64,000 bases of DNA, from assembly GCA_964410725.1 (NCBI GenBank), contig CAYPID010000001.1, positions 253,373 through 317,372 on the forward strand. The letters are read 5' to 3'. The DNA is from CALAZP01 sp964410725 (GTDB lineage: Bacteria > Bacteroidota > Bacteroidia > Chitinophagales > Saprospiraceae). A program made the translations under genes and the position numbers. This document shows positions 1 through 9,023 of this stretch, piece after piece (position 1 is the first letter of the stretch; every line of letters begins with the position of its first letter). Below the pieces are notes generated by a model, which saw nothing but the letters and a program-made list of their open reading frames with translations, did not search any database and was not told the DNA's origin.

Positions 1-1
1 A

Positions 2-748
2 TACTACATCCGAACCATGTGCAAAAAATTTATTGAATTGCATGGAGATCGGACCTTCAGGGACGATAAAGCTATTGTAGGTGGGCTTGCTAATCTAGAT
101 GGGCAGACTGTTGTTATCATTGGACATCAAAAAGGCATCAACACCAAGATGCGTCAGTACCGAAATTTTGGAATGGCCAATCCAGAGGGATATCGAAAAG
201 CTTTAAGGCTGATGAAGTTGGCTGAAAGATTTAACTTCCCCGTAATAACCCTCATTGATACTCCAGGTGCTTACCCTGGAATAGAAGCAGAAGAAAGAGG
301 TCAGGCAGAGGCAATAGCCAGAAATATGTTTGAAATGGCAAAGCTTAAAGTACCTATCGTCTGTGTGGTTATAGGGGAGGGTGCCTCAGGTGGAGCAATT
401 GGGATTGGACTGGGAGATCGGGTTTTCATGTTAGAGAATACTTGGTATTCTGTAATCTCGCCTGAATCCTGTTCCTCTATCCTGTGGAGAACTTGGGACA
501 ACAAAGAGCAAGCAGCTGAAGCGCTCAAGCTCACTCCTGAACACATGTTAGAATTCGAATTAATCGATGGAATCATTAAAGAACCTCAAGGCGGGGCGCA
601 TGCCAATCCTGAAGAAATGGCTAAGCTTTTGAAAAAGCAATTAAAAAAATCTATCACAGAGCTTCAGGAAATCTCCACAGAAGAAAGAATCAAACAAAGA
701 ATTGATAAATATTCGAAGATGGGCCGAACCTCATTAGATAATATTTAA
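2..748 (+). CDS. accA: Acetyl-CoA carboxylase carboxyltransferase subunit alpha (5' truncated by window edge)
   Basis: This is the alpha half of the carboxyltransferase that moves the carboxyl group from biotin to acetyl-CoA, the first step of fatty acid synthesis in the cytoplasm. The reading frame stays open to the window edge, and the residues before the first Met (YYIRT) still fit the family, so the gene begins upstream. About 249 of the usual ~317 residues are visible. The crotonase-like core is clear: IELHGDR, the LIDTPGAYPGIEAEERGQ stretch, and GEGASGGAIGIGLGDRV for the acyl-CoA oxyanion hole. The C-terminus is a normal charged helix. The DUF6913 gene follows after 10 bp, suggesting co-transcription with dapA. 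Confidence 0.95.
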   Translation, partial: YYIRTMCKKFIELHGDRTFRDDKAIVGGLANLDGQTVVIIGHQKGINTKMRQYRNFGMANPEGYRKALRLMKLAERFNFPVITLIDTPGAYPGIEAEERGQAEAIARNMFEMAKLKVPIVCVVIGEGASGGAIGIGLGDRVFMLENTWYSVISPESCSSILWRTWDNKEQAAEALKLTPEHMLEFELIDGIIKEPQGGAHANPEEMAKLLKKQLKKSITELQEISTEERIKQRIDKYSKMGRTSLDNI

Positions 749-758
749 TTGCTCATTC

Positions 759-1292
759 ATGCAATTAATACACCAAATAAAAACTTATTTTTTTCAAAAA
801 GGGCTGAACCATCGGCAATTACTGCAGGGTCAAAGTTCAAAGGTCAAACCATTTTCCAAAATCCAAAGTATTGGATTTGTATTCGAAGCCAATAATCACT
901 CTAGTACTAAAACAGCTGTAAACGCCAACAAATCTTTAAGTAAAGAAGGGAAAAAAGTCAGCCTGTTAGGTTTTTTCAAAGGTAGTCAGGAAGAGGTTGT
1001 CAACTTCAACTTTCCTTTTTTTACTGAAAAAGATTTGGATTGGTGTGGTCGACCTTTAAAAGGAGAAGCTGCTTCTTTTGCTATGAAAAATTATGATTTA
1101 CTAATTAACCTTACTCTTGAGTTTAACCCTCAACTTGAATTTATTTTAGCGACTACTAAAGCCGATTTTAAAGCTGGAAGCAACGCGGGGTCCGTCGATC
1201 ATTACGACCTAATGGTGGACGTTTCAGAAAACCCCCAATCAGCCGTATTACTAGAAAAGATATTTTCACTTTTAAAAAATACCATACAATAA
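759..1292 (+). CDS. DUF6913 family protein
   Basis: A 177-residue cytoplasmic protein of the kind found next to dapA in many Bacteroidota (recognised as DUF6913 from its pattern; function unknown). Visible features are a basic N-terminus, a segment around residues 45-75 (IGFVFEANN, then KVSLLGFFKG), and a conserved-looking core around DLDWCGRPLKGEA and YDLLINLT. The ending, AGSNAGSVDHYDLMVDV, also looks conserved. There is no signal peptide or membrane helix. It starts 10 bp after accA, and its stop codon directly abuts the dapA ATG, so the three genes are probably one transcript. The start is uncertain by a few codons. Confidence 0.7.
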   Translation: MQLIHQIKTYFFQKGLNHRQLLQGQSSKVKPFSKIQSIGFVFEANNHSSTKTAVNANKSLSKEGKKVSLLGFFKGSQEEVVNFNFPFFTEKDLDWCGRPLKGEAASFAMKNYDLLINLTLEFNPQLEFILATTKADFKAGSNAGSVDHYDLMVDVSENPQSAVLLEKIFSLLKNTIQ

Positions 1293-2198
1293 ATGTATAA
1301 GCTGCCTTTTGAAGGAACCGGTGTAGCTTTAGTAACTCCGTTTAAATCTGGAGCAATAGACTATGCCGCCTTAGAAAAAATTATTGAACACGTGATACAA
1401 GGAGGCGTGGATTACATTGTTTCCTTGGGAACTACGGGTGAAGCGGTTAATATCAGCACTGCCGATTGTAATGCCATATTTGAGTTTACCAAAAAAACCG
1501 TTAATGAACGTATTCCATTAGTAGCCGGACTATTTGGGGGTAATTTCACCATGAAGCTTAAAGAAAGTATGCGGGCTTACAATTTAGACGGGTTTTCTGC
1601 TATTATGTCCTCATCGCCAGCCTATATAAAGCCCAGTCAAGAAGGAATTTTTCAGCACTACTTAGCAATTGCTGATGCCTCTCACCTTCCTGTTATCATT
1701 TACAATGTTCCAGGTAGAACCGCTTCCAATATTCTTCCAGATACGATTATTAGACTAGCTAATACTAGCGAAAAATTCATTGCAGTTAAAGAAGCAAGTG
1801 GAGATTTGCTGCAAGCCATGACTTTAATTAAAAATTGTCCAGAACATCTGACTGTCCTTTCTGGAGATGACCCAACGGCATTACCATTTATAGCGATTGG
1901 AGGTAAAGGGGTAATAAGTGTCATTGCCAATGCCTTTCCTAAAGCATTTTCTACCATGGTTAATGCAGCTTTATCTAAAAATTTGGATGCCGCTGTAACT
2001 ATTAACTCAGCTCTTCTCGATATTCACCCTCTATTATACAAAGAAGGCAACCCACCCGGCATTAAAGCAGCACTTAATATCCTCGGATTATGCGAAAATG
2101 AATTGAGAATTCCCTTAACTGAAGTTTCCTCTTCGACTTATGAAAACTTAGTAAAGGAAATTAATGCCGCCCAACTTTTACTAAAAAAAGTACTTTGA
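1293..2198 (+). CDS. dapA: 4-hydroxy-tetrahydrodipicolinate synthase
   Basis: Condenses pyruvate with aspartate semialdehyde in the committed step of lysine and diaminopimelate synthesis. At 301 residues it has the usual family length. The TIM-barrel signatures are present: GTGVALVTPFK at the N-terminus, the GTTGEA pyruvate-binding loop (near residue 47), YNVPGRT with the catalytic tyrosine (near 137), and AVKEASGD with the Schiff-base lysine (near 166). The ATG follows the upstream stop with no spacer, so translation is probably coupled to the DUF6913 gene. The convergent porin gene ends 12 bp downstream. Confidence 0.96.
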   Translation: MYKLPFEGTGVALVTPFKSGAIDYAALEKIIEHVIQGGVDYIVSLGTTGEAVNISTADCNAIFEFTKKTVNERIPLVAGLFGGNFTMKLKESMRAYNLDGFSAIMSSSPAYIKPSQEGIFQHYLAIADASHLPVIIYNVPGRTASNILPDTIIRLANTSEKFIAVKEASGDLLQAMTLIKNCPEHLTVLSGDDPTALPFIAIGGKGVISVIANAFPKAFSTMVNAALSKNLDAAVTINSALLDIHPLLYKEGNPPGIKAALNILGLCENELRIPLTEVSSSTYENLVKEINAAQLLLKKVL

Positions 2199-2210
2199 AA
2201 ACTTCAGGTT

Positions 2211-3683
2211 TTAAAATCTAGAACCTATGGTAAACATCAATAGATTTCTTTGATAGTTTTTATCCACTAAAGGCTGTGGAACATCTGGCAAATCTATATA
2301 ATATGGCGCATACCTTTGATTATTAGAGGTGTTTCTATACCCCAAGTCTAAATAGAAATTGCTGAATCTGTATCCCAACCCTAAATGAAGCCCCAAAATT
2401 TCTGTGACATCTCCTGAATAGGCAGAAGGGAAATAACTTAAGCCTCCTCTAAACCTAAAATTATCCAGAGCAATTTCGCCTCCTAATTTAATATTTATAG
2501 CCTCTGTAAGAAACTCTCCCACTTCTGCATTGGCCACCAGTTCATCTTGAGGGAAATCGGAAAACTTGAATCTAGCACTCCCATAATTTAAATACATGAT
2601 TTGTCCTGTAATAAATCCTGATTTACCAATTATATATCCGAAATCAGCCATCGCTTTCCAAGGTGTAATTATCGAATAAGAGAATAAACCATCTGGAGTC
2701 GCACCTTCACCCGTTATTAAATCTCCATCCAAATAAGTATACTCCATAGTATTTCTATAGGTATCTTCTAAATTTAAGATGGTAGGGGAATGAAAAGCCA
2801 TACCAAATCTGAAGGCCTGACTAAATCTCACAATCATTCCTAACTTTAAATTAATTCCCAAACCAGTTGTCGTCAAATTCTCGCGAACTTCTAAGTTTTG
2901 GAAATACGGAATATTGCCATCTAAACCTTCACCAGGATCTTCTTCCGTATATATTTTATACCTATTGAAAGTAACAAAAGGAATGCCCACTGTAGCTCCA
3001 AGCATGACTTTCTCGTCCACGTTTGCGCCCAAAGAAAGGACAAATTCATTAACAGAACCTGAGGTATTGATTTCCTGACTTTTATATACTAGTTCATCTG
3101 GTGCTTCATCGTAGTCTATTCCATAATAGTCTTCACTCTCGTAATAAATCATAGATTGAGCATCAGAAGCCATACCCGCATCAAAATGATCAACTCCGAA
3201 AGTATTCGCCAGGTTTTGGTACCACTGCATGATTGAGCCCTTGGATAAACCAGAATAGTTGAATTGCTGATTAAAATTGGATAATTGATTGAAACCTAAG
3301 GCAAAGTTAAACGTCTCAATTTTACTACTGCCTCTGGGTTGTGATCCGAATACCATTCCGAAGCCTGGTAAAGTAAACTTGACCTGATCTGTGAAAAGTT
3401 CCCCTGGTACATCTGTGTTCAATAATTCGGCTCCAACCGTTTGCAGGCTAAAAGTTGGGCTAAACATTAGTTCATTCCCCCTATAGAGGGCCACTCCAGC
3501 TGGATTGCCACTAGTAGTTGAAAAGTCTGCTCCCAAACTATTAAGAGAGCCCCCAACACCTAAAGCTCTTGCTGTTGATACATCCGTTTGAAAAGAATAC
3601 CGGACAATATCATCTAGCCCCTGGGTGTGGGCAACCCAAGAAAAACCTACTCCTAAAAAGTAGGTGATTATAAATTTTTTCAT
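2211..3683 (-). CDS. OmpP1/FadL/TodX-type outer membrane transport barrel
   Basis: A 490-residue outer membrane protein with an N-terminal signal peptide (MKKFIITYFLGVGFSWVAHTQ, cleavage after the AHT-Q region). The mature N-terminus, roughly GLDDIVRYSFQTDVSTARALGVGGS followed by NSLGADFSTTSGNPAGVALYR, is the hatch-region signature of the Bacteroidota FadL-like family. The rest alternates polar and aromatic residues as in a 14-stranded barrel and ends with a phenylalanine (TIGSRF). FadL-like proteins carry hydrophobic compounds inward; the substrate here cannot be told. The secreted Tyr/Arg-rich protein lies 3 bp upstream on the same strand and is probably co-transcribed. Confidence 0.85.
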   Translation of the reverse strand: MKKFIITYFLGVGFSWVAHTQGLDDIVRYSFQTDVSTARALGVGGSLNSLGADFSTTSGNPAGVALYRGNELMFSPTFSLQTVGAELLNTDVPGELFTDQVKFTLPGFGMVFGSQPRGSSKIETFNFALGFNQLSNFNQQFNYSGLSKGSIMQWYQNLANTFGVDHFDAGMASDAQSMIYYESEDYYGIDYDEAPDELVYKSQEINTSGSVNEFVLSLGANVDEKVMLGATVGIPFVTFNRYKIYTEEDPGEGLDGNIPYFQNLEVRENLTTTGLGINLKLGMIVRFSQAFRFGMAFHSPTILNLEDTYRNTMEYTYLDGDLITGEGATPDGLFSYSIITPWKAMADFGYIIGKSGFITGQIMYLNYGSARFKFSDFPQDELVANAEVGEFLTEAINIKLGGEIALDNFRFRGGLSYFPSAYSGDVTEILGLHLGLGYRFSNFYLDLGYRNTSNNQRYAPYYIDLPDVPQPLVDKNYQRNLLMFTIGSRF

Positions 3684-3686
3684 TTT

Positions 3687-4835
3687 TTAGTTATTGCCTC
3701 TTCTTGAACTAGTCCTTACTCCGCCAGAAGAAGACCTAGTCGTGGAGGAAGAACTTCTAGAAGGTGGTGAAACAGATCTACTTGGTGTAGTTGATGACCG
3801 ACTTACCCCAGAAGGAGATCTTGTAGGAGCAGTAGTTCTATTGTTGAATCTACTCGTGCTTGGTAGTGAGGTTCGCGGCGAAGCTGACTGAGGAGTTGCT
3901 GACCTTCTGGTAGTTCCTATTGCCCGGTTGCCATTGCTTGGCCTCGAAATAGTTCTATTTCTATCGTATATGGTTCCTGCTGAAGTAGGTAATTTTTGTT
4001 CGCCATTTATTCTTGTTCTGGAAGCAGGTCTAGATGGATTTGAATTAATAGTTGATTGGCGCCTTGGTGCAGTCAAGGTAGAGCCAGCGACCGTTCGGTT
4101 AGTATTGGTTCTTACCCCACCTGTAGGAACAGCTGCTTCAGGCCTTCTTCCATCATTTAATCTTGGTAAATAATTAGAAGTATTTCCTCTCCTTCCAAAG
4201 TAAGTTCTGGAATTATCAACTATATTAATTTGATTATTTTGGATATAGGTGTTGCCGCCTCCCCAAGTCGGATAAAATCCACCGAATGAACCAAATCCCC
4301 ATCCAGAATAAGGATTAAAGAAGTTTCTTCCTCCCCAGCCAAATCCTGCGTAAGGACTTCCAAATCCAAAGTTTCTTCCATAACCAATGGCCCCATAACC
4401 ATAGTCATTCCAAAATAAACTTGGAGAATTCATCCAACTTCTATAATTCCAATAATTCAATCTCCTAAATCGATTATAAGACCATGGATTGTTATGTATT
4501 AATAGCGTTACACCTGGTGCCATCATCACCATTGAAGGATCGTAGTACCACATGTCCGCGTAAAATGGATCAAAGTAATTGAATCCATACATAGGTCTGT
4601 GGAATCTTCTTATTCTGGCAGTATAGTAATAATCATAATCGTCATAGCCCTCCTGATAATCTGTATCGTAGTACCCATCAACATCATCAGCATATATTTG
4701 ATTTGATTCAGCATAAGTAGACGCAACAGCCTGGGCTGGCTTATCCTGGCTTGGATCAAAATAAATATCATCGTATTGAGCGAAAGCTGAAACAAACACT
4801 AAACTAAAAATTGCTGGTAATATTGCCTTTTTCAT
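3687..4835 (-). CDS. Secreted low-complexity protein with Tyr/Asp, aromatic/Gly and Ser/Arg zones
   Basis: No known domain was recognised. The 382 residues fall into four zones. First is a signal peptide ending AFA-Q. Then comes an acidic Tyr/Asp zone (to about residue 75, ending YDDYDYYYT). Next is an aromatic, Gly-rich middle (about 80-200, rich in W, Y, F, N and G, such as GFGWGGRNFFNPYSGWGFG). Last is a long basic Ser/Thr/Arg/Pro tail (about 215-382, ending in SRRGNN) with no predicted fold. The charge segregation suggests a periplasmic or surface protein that self-associates or binds other polymers (inference). It precedes a FadL-like barrel by 3 bp and is divergent from proS. Confidence 0.7.
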   Translation of the reverse strand: MKKAILPAIFSLVFVSAFAQYDDIYFDPSQDKPAQAVASTYAESNQIYADDVDGYYDTDYQEGYDDYDYYYTARIRRFHRPMYGFNYFDPFYADMWYYDPSMVMMAPGVTLLIHNNPWSYNRFRRLNYWNYRSWMNSPSLFWNDYGYGAIGYGRNFGFGSPYAGFGWGGRNFFNPYSGWGFGSFGGFYPTWGGGNTYIQNNQINIVDNSRTYFGRRGNTSNYLPRLNDGRRPEAAVPTGGVRTNTNRTVAGSTLTAPRRQSTINSNPSRPASRTRINGEQKLPTSAGTIYDRNRTISRPSNGNRAIGTTRRSATPQSASPRTSLPSTSRFNNRTTAPTRSPSGVSRSSTTPSRSVSPPSRSSSSTTRSSSGGVRTSSRRGNN

Positions 4836-4844
4836 ACTAAATGG

Positions 4845-4877
4845 TTTGATTGTACAACACCTAAATTATTACTTTTG
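4845..4877 (+). promoter_or_regulatory. Promoter of proS (Bacteroidota -33/-7 type)
   Basis: TTTG at 4845-4848 and TACTTTTG at 4870-4877 (consensus TAnnTTTG) are separated by 21 bp. Transcription would start near 4882, giving a leader of about 63 nt before the ATG at 4945. This also argues against the longer reading frame that opens at 4846, since that would begin upstream of the transcript. Confidence 0.65.
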
Positions 4878-4944
4878 TCCTTCTATTTTAGTTAAAACTT
4901 ATTTAAAGTTTTTTCTCAAGAAGTTAAAATTAATAAAAATATAC

Positions 4945-6411
4945 ATGTCAAACGCAATTACTCCCAAAAACCAAAACTATGCACAATGGTATATCGACAT
5001 TGTAAAAAGGGCAGGTTTAGCTGACAACTCTGCTGTAAGAGGTTGTATGGTAATCAAACCATATGGTTTTGCAATATGGGAAAAAATGAAAAACCAGTTA
5101 GATCTTATGTTTAAGGAAACTGGCCATCAAAATGCATATTTTCCCCTTTTTATACCGAAGAGCTTTCTTAGTCGGGAAGCTGAGCATGTTGAGGGATTTG
5201 CCAAAGAGTGTGCTGTGGTTACTCATCATAGGTTAATGAATAATCCTGATGGACCGGGTATTATAGTTGATCCCTCCGCCAAATTAGAAGAGGAACTCAT
5301 CGTCCGGCCTACTTCGGAAACGATTATTTGGCATACCTACAAGGATTGGATTAAATCCTACAGAGATTTGCCTCTTCTTATCAATCAATGGGCGAATGTA
5401 GTCCGCTGGGAAATGAGAACCAGACTATTTTTAAGAACTGCTGAGTTTTTATGGCAAGAAGGTCATACCGCGCATGCCACTCAAGCAGAAGCTGAGGCCG
5501 AAGCCAAGCTGATGCAAGAGGTATATGCTACTTTTGCCGAACAACACATGGCAATGCCAGTTATTCGGGGAGTTAAAACAGCTTCTGAAAGATTTGCTGG
5601 AGCGGAAGAAACCTATACTATCGAAGCTTTAATGCAAGACGGGAAAGCATTACAAGCAGGAACTTCACATTTTTTGGGACAGAATTTTGCTCGAGCTTTT
5701 GATGTTAAATTTTTGAATGAAAACAACAAAGAAGAATTGGTTTGGGCTACTTCTTGGGGCGTATCCACCCGATTAATTGGAGGGTTAATAATGACCCATT
5801 CCGATGACCAGGGTTTGGTACTTCCCCCTAAACTTGCTCCTATTCAAGTGGTGATTATCCCCATTCCAAAAAGAAATAGTGCTATTGATGAGGTGGCCAT
5901 AAAATTAACAAAGGAACTCAATGTACAGGGAATAACTGTTCAATACGATACAGACGAAAAGCAAAGACCCGGTTATAAATTTGCTGAAAATGAACTAAAA
6001 GGTATTCCCGTGAGGATAGGTATAGGAAATCGTGACTTAGAGGCTGGGCAGGTAGAAGTAGCCAGAAGAGATACAAAAACCAAATCTATGATGCCTATCG
6101 ATGGTTTAGCTACATCCATTCAACATCTTCTGGATGATATTCAAAAAAATCTATTTGAAAACGCTAAGAACTTCCGAAACGAACACACAACTTATGCGGA
6201 AAACTTCAGCGATTTTCGGGAAATCCTCGATCAAAAAGGAGGATTTATAGAAGCCCACTGGGATGGAACACCTGAAACAGAAAATGAAATCAAGCTAAAA
6301 ACTAAAGCGACCATTCGGTGTATTCCAAATGATCAGGACAAAAGCCCCGGTAAATGCGTTTATTCGGGTCAACCGTCAAAAGGAAAGGTATTATTTGCCA
6401 AAGCTTATTAA
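4945..6411 (+). CDS. proS: Prolyl-tRNA synthetase, archaeal/eukaryotic type
   Basis: Charges tRNA(Pro) with proline. It is 488 residues from the ATG at 4945 (MSNAITPKNQNYAQWY). The frame is open further upstream, but that stretch lacks family similarity and overlaps the promoter. The class II motifs are visible: VRPTSETIIW, RWEMRTRLFLRTAEFLWQEG (motif 2, near residue 150) and SWGVSTRLIGGLIM (motif 3, near 270). An anticodon-binding domain follows (QVVIIPIPK onward), then a C-terminal zinc-type extension ending FAKAY. There is no bacterial YbaK insertion, as expected for the ProS type 3 found in Bacteroidota. It is divergent from the secreted low-complexity gene. Confidence 0.96.
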   Translation: MSNAITPKNQNYAQWYIDIVKRAGLADNSAVRGCMVIKPYGFAIWEKMKNQLDLMFKETGHQNAYFPLFIPKSFLSREAEHVEGFAKECAVVTHHRLMNNPDGPGIIVDPSAKLEEELIVRPTSETIIWHTYKDWIKSYRDLPLLINQWANVVRWEMRTRLFLRTAEFLWQEGHTAHATQAEAEAEAKLMQEVYATFAEQHMAMPVIRGVKTASERFAGAEETYTIEALMQDGKALQAGTSHFLGQNFARAFDVKFLNENNKEELVWATSWGVSTRLIGGLIMTHSDDQGLVLPPKLAPIQVVIIPIPKRNSAIDEVAIKLTKELNVQGITVQYDTDEKQRPGYKFAENELKGIPVRIGIGNRDLEAGQVEVARRDTKTKSMMPIDGLATSIQHLLDDIQKNLFENAKNFRNEHTTYAENFSDFREILDQKGGFIEAHWDGTPETENEIKLKTKATIRCIPNDQDKSPGKCVYSGQPSKGKVLFAKAY

Positions 6412-6416
6412 TTTTC

Positions 6417-6448
6417 GAGTCTTTTGGCGTCATCTCGCGCCAAAACTC
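6417..6448 (+). terminator. Hairpin after proS (possible terminator)
   Basis: TTTTGGCG (6422-6429) pairs with CGCCAAAA (6438-6445), extended by GAG/CTC across a two-base bulge, with an 8-nt loop. It lies 5 bp after the proS stop. No U-rich run follows, so it may be an mRNA 3' stabiliser or a weak terminator. Confidence 0.4.
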
Positions 6449-6470
6449 AAGGTCTGTGTTATAAATTGCA

Positions 6471-6478
6471 TAGTTTTG
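6471..6478 (+). promoter_or_regulatory. -7 box of the comM promoter
   Basis: TAGTTTTG matches TAnnTTTG and ends 13 bp before the ATG at 6492, implying a very short leader of about 9 nt. No clear TTTG is seen at the -33 distance, so the call is moderate. Confidence 0.4.
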
Positions 6479-6491
6479 CTAAAAACAGACT

Positions 6492-8051
6492 ATGTTAGTT
6501 AAAACCTTTACGAGTGCACTTGAGGGAGTAGATGCTAGAACCATTACCGTAGAAGTTAACGCTGGAGGCAATGTAGTTGTGGGCAAACAGTTTTATTTTA
6601 TGGTTGGCCTACCTGATAACGCCGTAAAAGAAGGTTTTCAAAGAATTGATTCCGCATTTAGAAATATAGGCTACCGAATGATGCGGATGAAAACGGTCAT
6701 CAATCTGGCCCCTGCCAATATTCGGAAAGAAGGCTCGGCTTATGACCTACCGTTAGCCATTGGAATTCTAGCAGCCACTGGACAGATAAAAACTGATCAC
6801 CTAAAGGACTTCTTAATGATTGGTGAACTCTCTCTGGATGGCAGTCTAAGGCCCGTTAGAGGTGCCCTGCCTATAGCCATACAGGGCAGAAAGGATGGAT
6901 TTAAGGCTCTTTTATTGCCCAAAGAAAATGCTCGAGAAGCTGCCATAGTCAACGATATAGATGTCTATGGAATTACTGATTTAAAAAGTGCTATTCAAAT
7001 AGTTACTGGACAATCTACAATTGCCCCGACAGTCGTCGAAACCAGAGCAGAATTTGATTATAACCAGATGGAATGGGAAGTAGATTTTGCCGATGTAGCT
7101 GGCCAAGAAAATATAAAGCGGGCGCTTGAAATAGCAGCAGCAGGCAACCACAATGCGGTCCTTATTGGTCCTCCAGGCGCTGGTAAAACAATGCTAGCCA
7201 GAAGATTGCCAACCATTTTGCCACCACTTAACTTACATGAAGCACTGGAAACTACCAAAATACATTCTGTTGCCGGAATTTTACCTCAGGATGCTTCTCT
7301 TATTGCCAAAAGACCATTTCGTTCTCCTCATCATACTACTTCGGCCATAGCACTATTCGGGGGGGGAACCAACCCTATGCCGGGAGAAATATCCCTTGCA
7401 CATAATGGCGTTCTATTTCTAGATGAAATGCCCGAGTTTTCCAAATATGCCTTAGAAGTTATGCGACAACCCCTAGAAGAAAGAAAGGTCACCATCTCTA
7501 GAGCCAAAACTACGCTTTCCTATCCAGCCAATCTTATGTTAATCGCCTCCATGAATCCTTGCCCATGCGGTTTCTATAACCACCCTGAAAAAGAATGTGT
7601 ATGCCCACCTGGATTGGTCCGAAAATACTTAAATAAAATATCAGGTCCTTTACTGGATAGAATCGATCTACATGTTGAGGTTACTCCCGTATCCTATGAT
7701 AAAATCACACAGAATAATCAAATGAATGAAACCAGCGCCACAATTAGAGAACGGGTCATTAAAGCGAGGCAACTCCAACAAAACAGATATAAAGATTATC
7801 CTGGAATACACAGTAACGCTCAAATGACTCCAAAAATGGTTCAATCCATTTGTCAGCTACCAAGTGCCGGTTTAATCCTTCTAAAAAAAGCCATGGAGAA
7901 ATTACAACTCTCTGCAAGAGCCTACGACAGAATTTTAAAAGTTGCGAGAACAGCTGCTGATTTGGCGGAAAGCGAGGAAATTAAAATTGAACACCTTGCA
8001 GAGGCTATTCACTACAGAAGTCTTGACCGTGAAAACTGGTCTGAACTGTAG
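6492..8051 (+). CDS. comM: YifB/ComM family Mg-chelatase-like AAA+ ATPase
   Basis: At 519 residues the protein has full family length. The order is a Lon-like/ChlI subdomain (about 20-140), a Mg-chelatase-type AAA+ core with Walker A GPPGAGKTMLARRLP (near 226) and FRSPHHTTS, Walker B VLFLDEMPEF (near 315), then a small Cys-bearing loop (NPCPCGF, then CVCPPG) and a C-terminal Mg_chelatase_C domain (about 400-505). In naturally transformable bacteria ComM drives branch migration of incoming DNA during integration; that role is known for the family and not shown here. It faces the GHMP kinase, with 5 bp between the convergent stops. Confidence 0.92.
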   Translation: MLVKTFTSALEGVDARTITVEVNAGGNVVVGKQFYFMVGLPDNAVKEGFQRIDSAFRNIGYRMMRMKTVINLAPANIRKEGSAYDLPLAIGILAATGQIKTDHLKDFLMIGELSLDGSLRPVRGALPIAIQGRKDGFKALLLPKENAREAAIVNDIDVYGITDLKSAIQIVTGQSTIAPTVVETRAEFDYNQMEWEVDFADVAGQENIKRALEIAAAGNHNAVLIGPPGAGKTMLARRLPTILPPLNLHEALETTKIHSVAGILPQDASLIAKRPFRSPHHTTSAIALFGGGTNPMPGEISLAHNGVLFLDEMPEFSKYALEVMRQPLEERKVTISRAKTTLSYPANLMLIASMNPCPCGFYNHPEKECVCPPGLVRKYLNKISGPLLDRIDLHVEVTPVSYDKITQNNQMNETSATIRERVIKARQLQQNRYKDYPGIHSNAQMTPKMVQSICQLPSAGLILLKKAMEKLQLSARAYDRILKVARTAADLAESEEIKIEHLAEAIHYRSLDRENWSEL

Positions 8052-8056
8052 TATCT

Positions 8057-8947
8057 TCAGGTCAAAAAGGTTAATGGTAGAATATTCCAACCCTTATTGG
8101 AAAAATAATTTCTGGTTTTATCTTCATCCCAACACAATCCCAACATAAAACCACCACCACCAGCGCCGCACAACTTCAAAGCCCAACCATCTTGTTCACG
8201 CTCTACCTCCCTAAATTCTGGGGTTATTAAATTTCTAAGTTCCTTAAATTGAAAGGTACTAATTGCTAACCACGATGCCTTTAATTTTTCAAAATCACCC
8301 TCTAATAATCCTTCAATAGCTTTATCTGTAGCTGGAATCCATCTATCGTAAATCGCACGCTCAAAAATCTTATCCTTTATAGCTTCGGTAAACCAGTGTA
8401 CTAAAGGACCTGTCTTCCTTGAATGTCCCGTGTCTACCAAAAAAATATGACCCTGTGCGTCCCTTGGTAATTTTACCTCCACTTTTTCCATACGGTTACT
8501 CGAATGGACAAGAATAGGTTGGTTGACAAATGAAATTAAAGGGTCAAATCCAGAACTAGATTCGTGAAAGTAACTCTCTAATCTACCTAACTTTTCCTTT
8601 AATTGAACAAGATTGTCCTCATCTATATGGCGTCCAAAGGAATCCAATAATGCAGCACAAAGTGCACCTGAACTTCCCATTCCGTAACCCTCCGGTATAT
8701 TGGAATCAAAATAAAGCCCTTTTAACAAAGATGCTCCAAAACTTTGAGCATCTACAAAATCAAAAATATCCGTCTGTTGTAAATAGCGGCTAAATTCTTT
8801 TAAGTCTCTTTGATGAAACCCCTGTTCATCTCCATATGACCATTGCCCAGAGTATAAAGAGAGCGGAGTGGCCAAGGCCCTACCTCCCATTAACACAGTA
8901 TACTCTCCAATGAATAACAACTTAGAGGAATAAATCTTTTTATTCAT
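8057..8947 (-). CDS. GHMP kinase, mevalonate kinase-type
   Basis: A cytoplasmic sugar/isoprenoid-type kinase of 296 residues from the ATG at 8947; a GTG two codons upstream is possible. It shows the N-terminal KLLFIGEYTVLMGG motif, the ATP-binding PEGYGMGSSGALCAALL loop (near residue 86) and the C-terminal KLCGAGGGGFMLGL motif (near 257), in the order expected for GHMP kinases. The best fit is the Bacteroidota family annotated as mevalonate kinase, which phosphorylates mevalonate for isoprenoid synthesis. No other mevalonate genes are in the window, so the substrate is inferred. It lies just after the rpsA terminator and so probably has its own promoter. Confidence 0.8.
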   Translation of the reverse strand: MNKKIYSSKLLFIGEYTVLMGGRALATPLSLYSGQWSYGDEQGFHQRDLKEFSRYLQQTDIFDFVDAQSFGASLLKGLYFDSNIPEGYGMGSSGALCAALLDSFGRHIDEDNLVQLKEKLGRLESYFHESSSGFDPLISFVNQPILVHSSNRMEKVEVKLPRDAQGHIFLVDTGHSRKTGPLVHWFTEAIKDKIFERAIYDRWIPATDKAIEGLLEGDFEKLKASWLAISTFQFKELRNLITPEFREVEREQDGWALKLCGAGGGGFMLGLCWDEDKTRNYFSNKGWNILPLTFLT

Positions 8948-8961
8948 ACGCACTAATTAAA

Positions 8962-8998
8962 AAAATCCTGCCACTATACATGAAAGTAGCAGGATTTT
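8962..8998 (-). terminator. Rho-independent terminator of rpsA
   Basis: On the minus strand, a 13-bp stem (8986-8998 with 8962-8974, one wobble) encloses an 11-nt loop, and a T-run follows. It lies 26 bp after the rpsA stop and just before the GHMP kinase start. It is the clearest intrinsic terminator in the window. Confidence 0.85.
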
Positions 8999-9023
8999 AA
9001 AAAAATAGCTGTTTTCCTAGTGA

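Noticed and set aside
4846..4944. 33-codon N-terminal extension of proS
   Set aside because: It overlaps the promoter and lacks family similarity; the ATG at 4945 gives the normal N-terminus.
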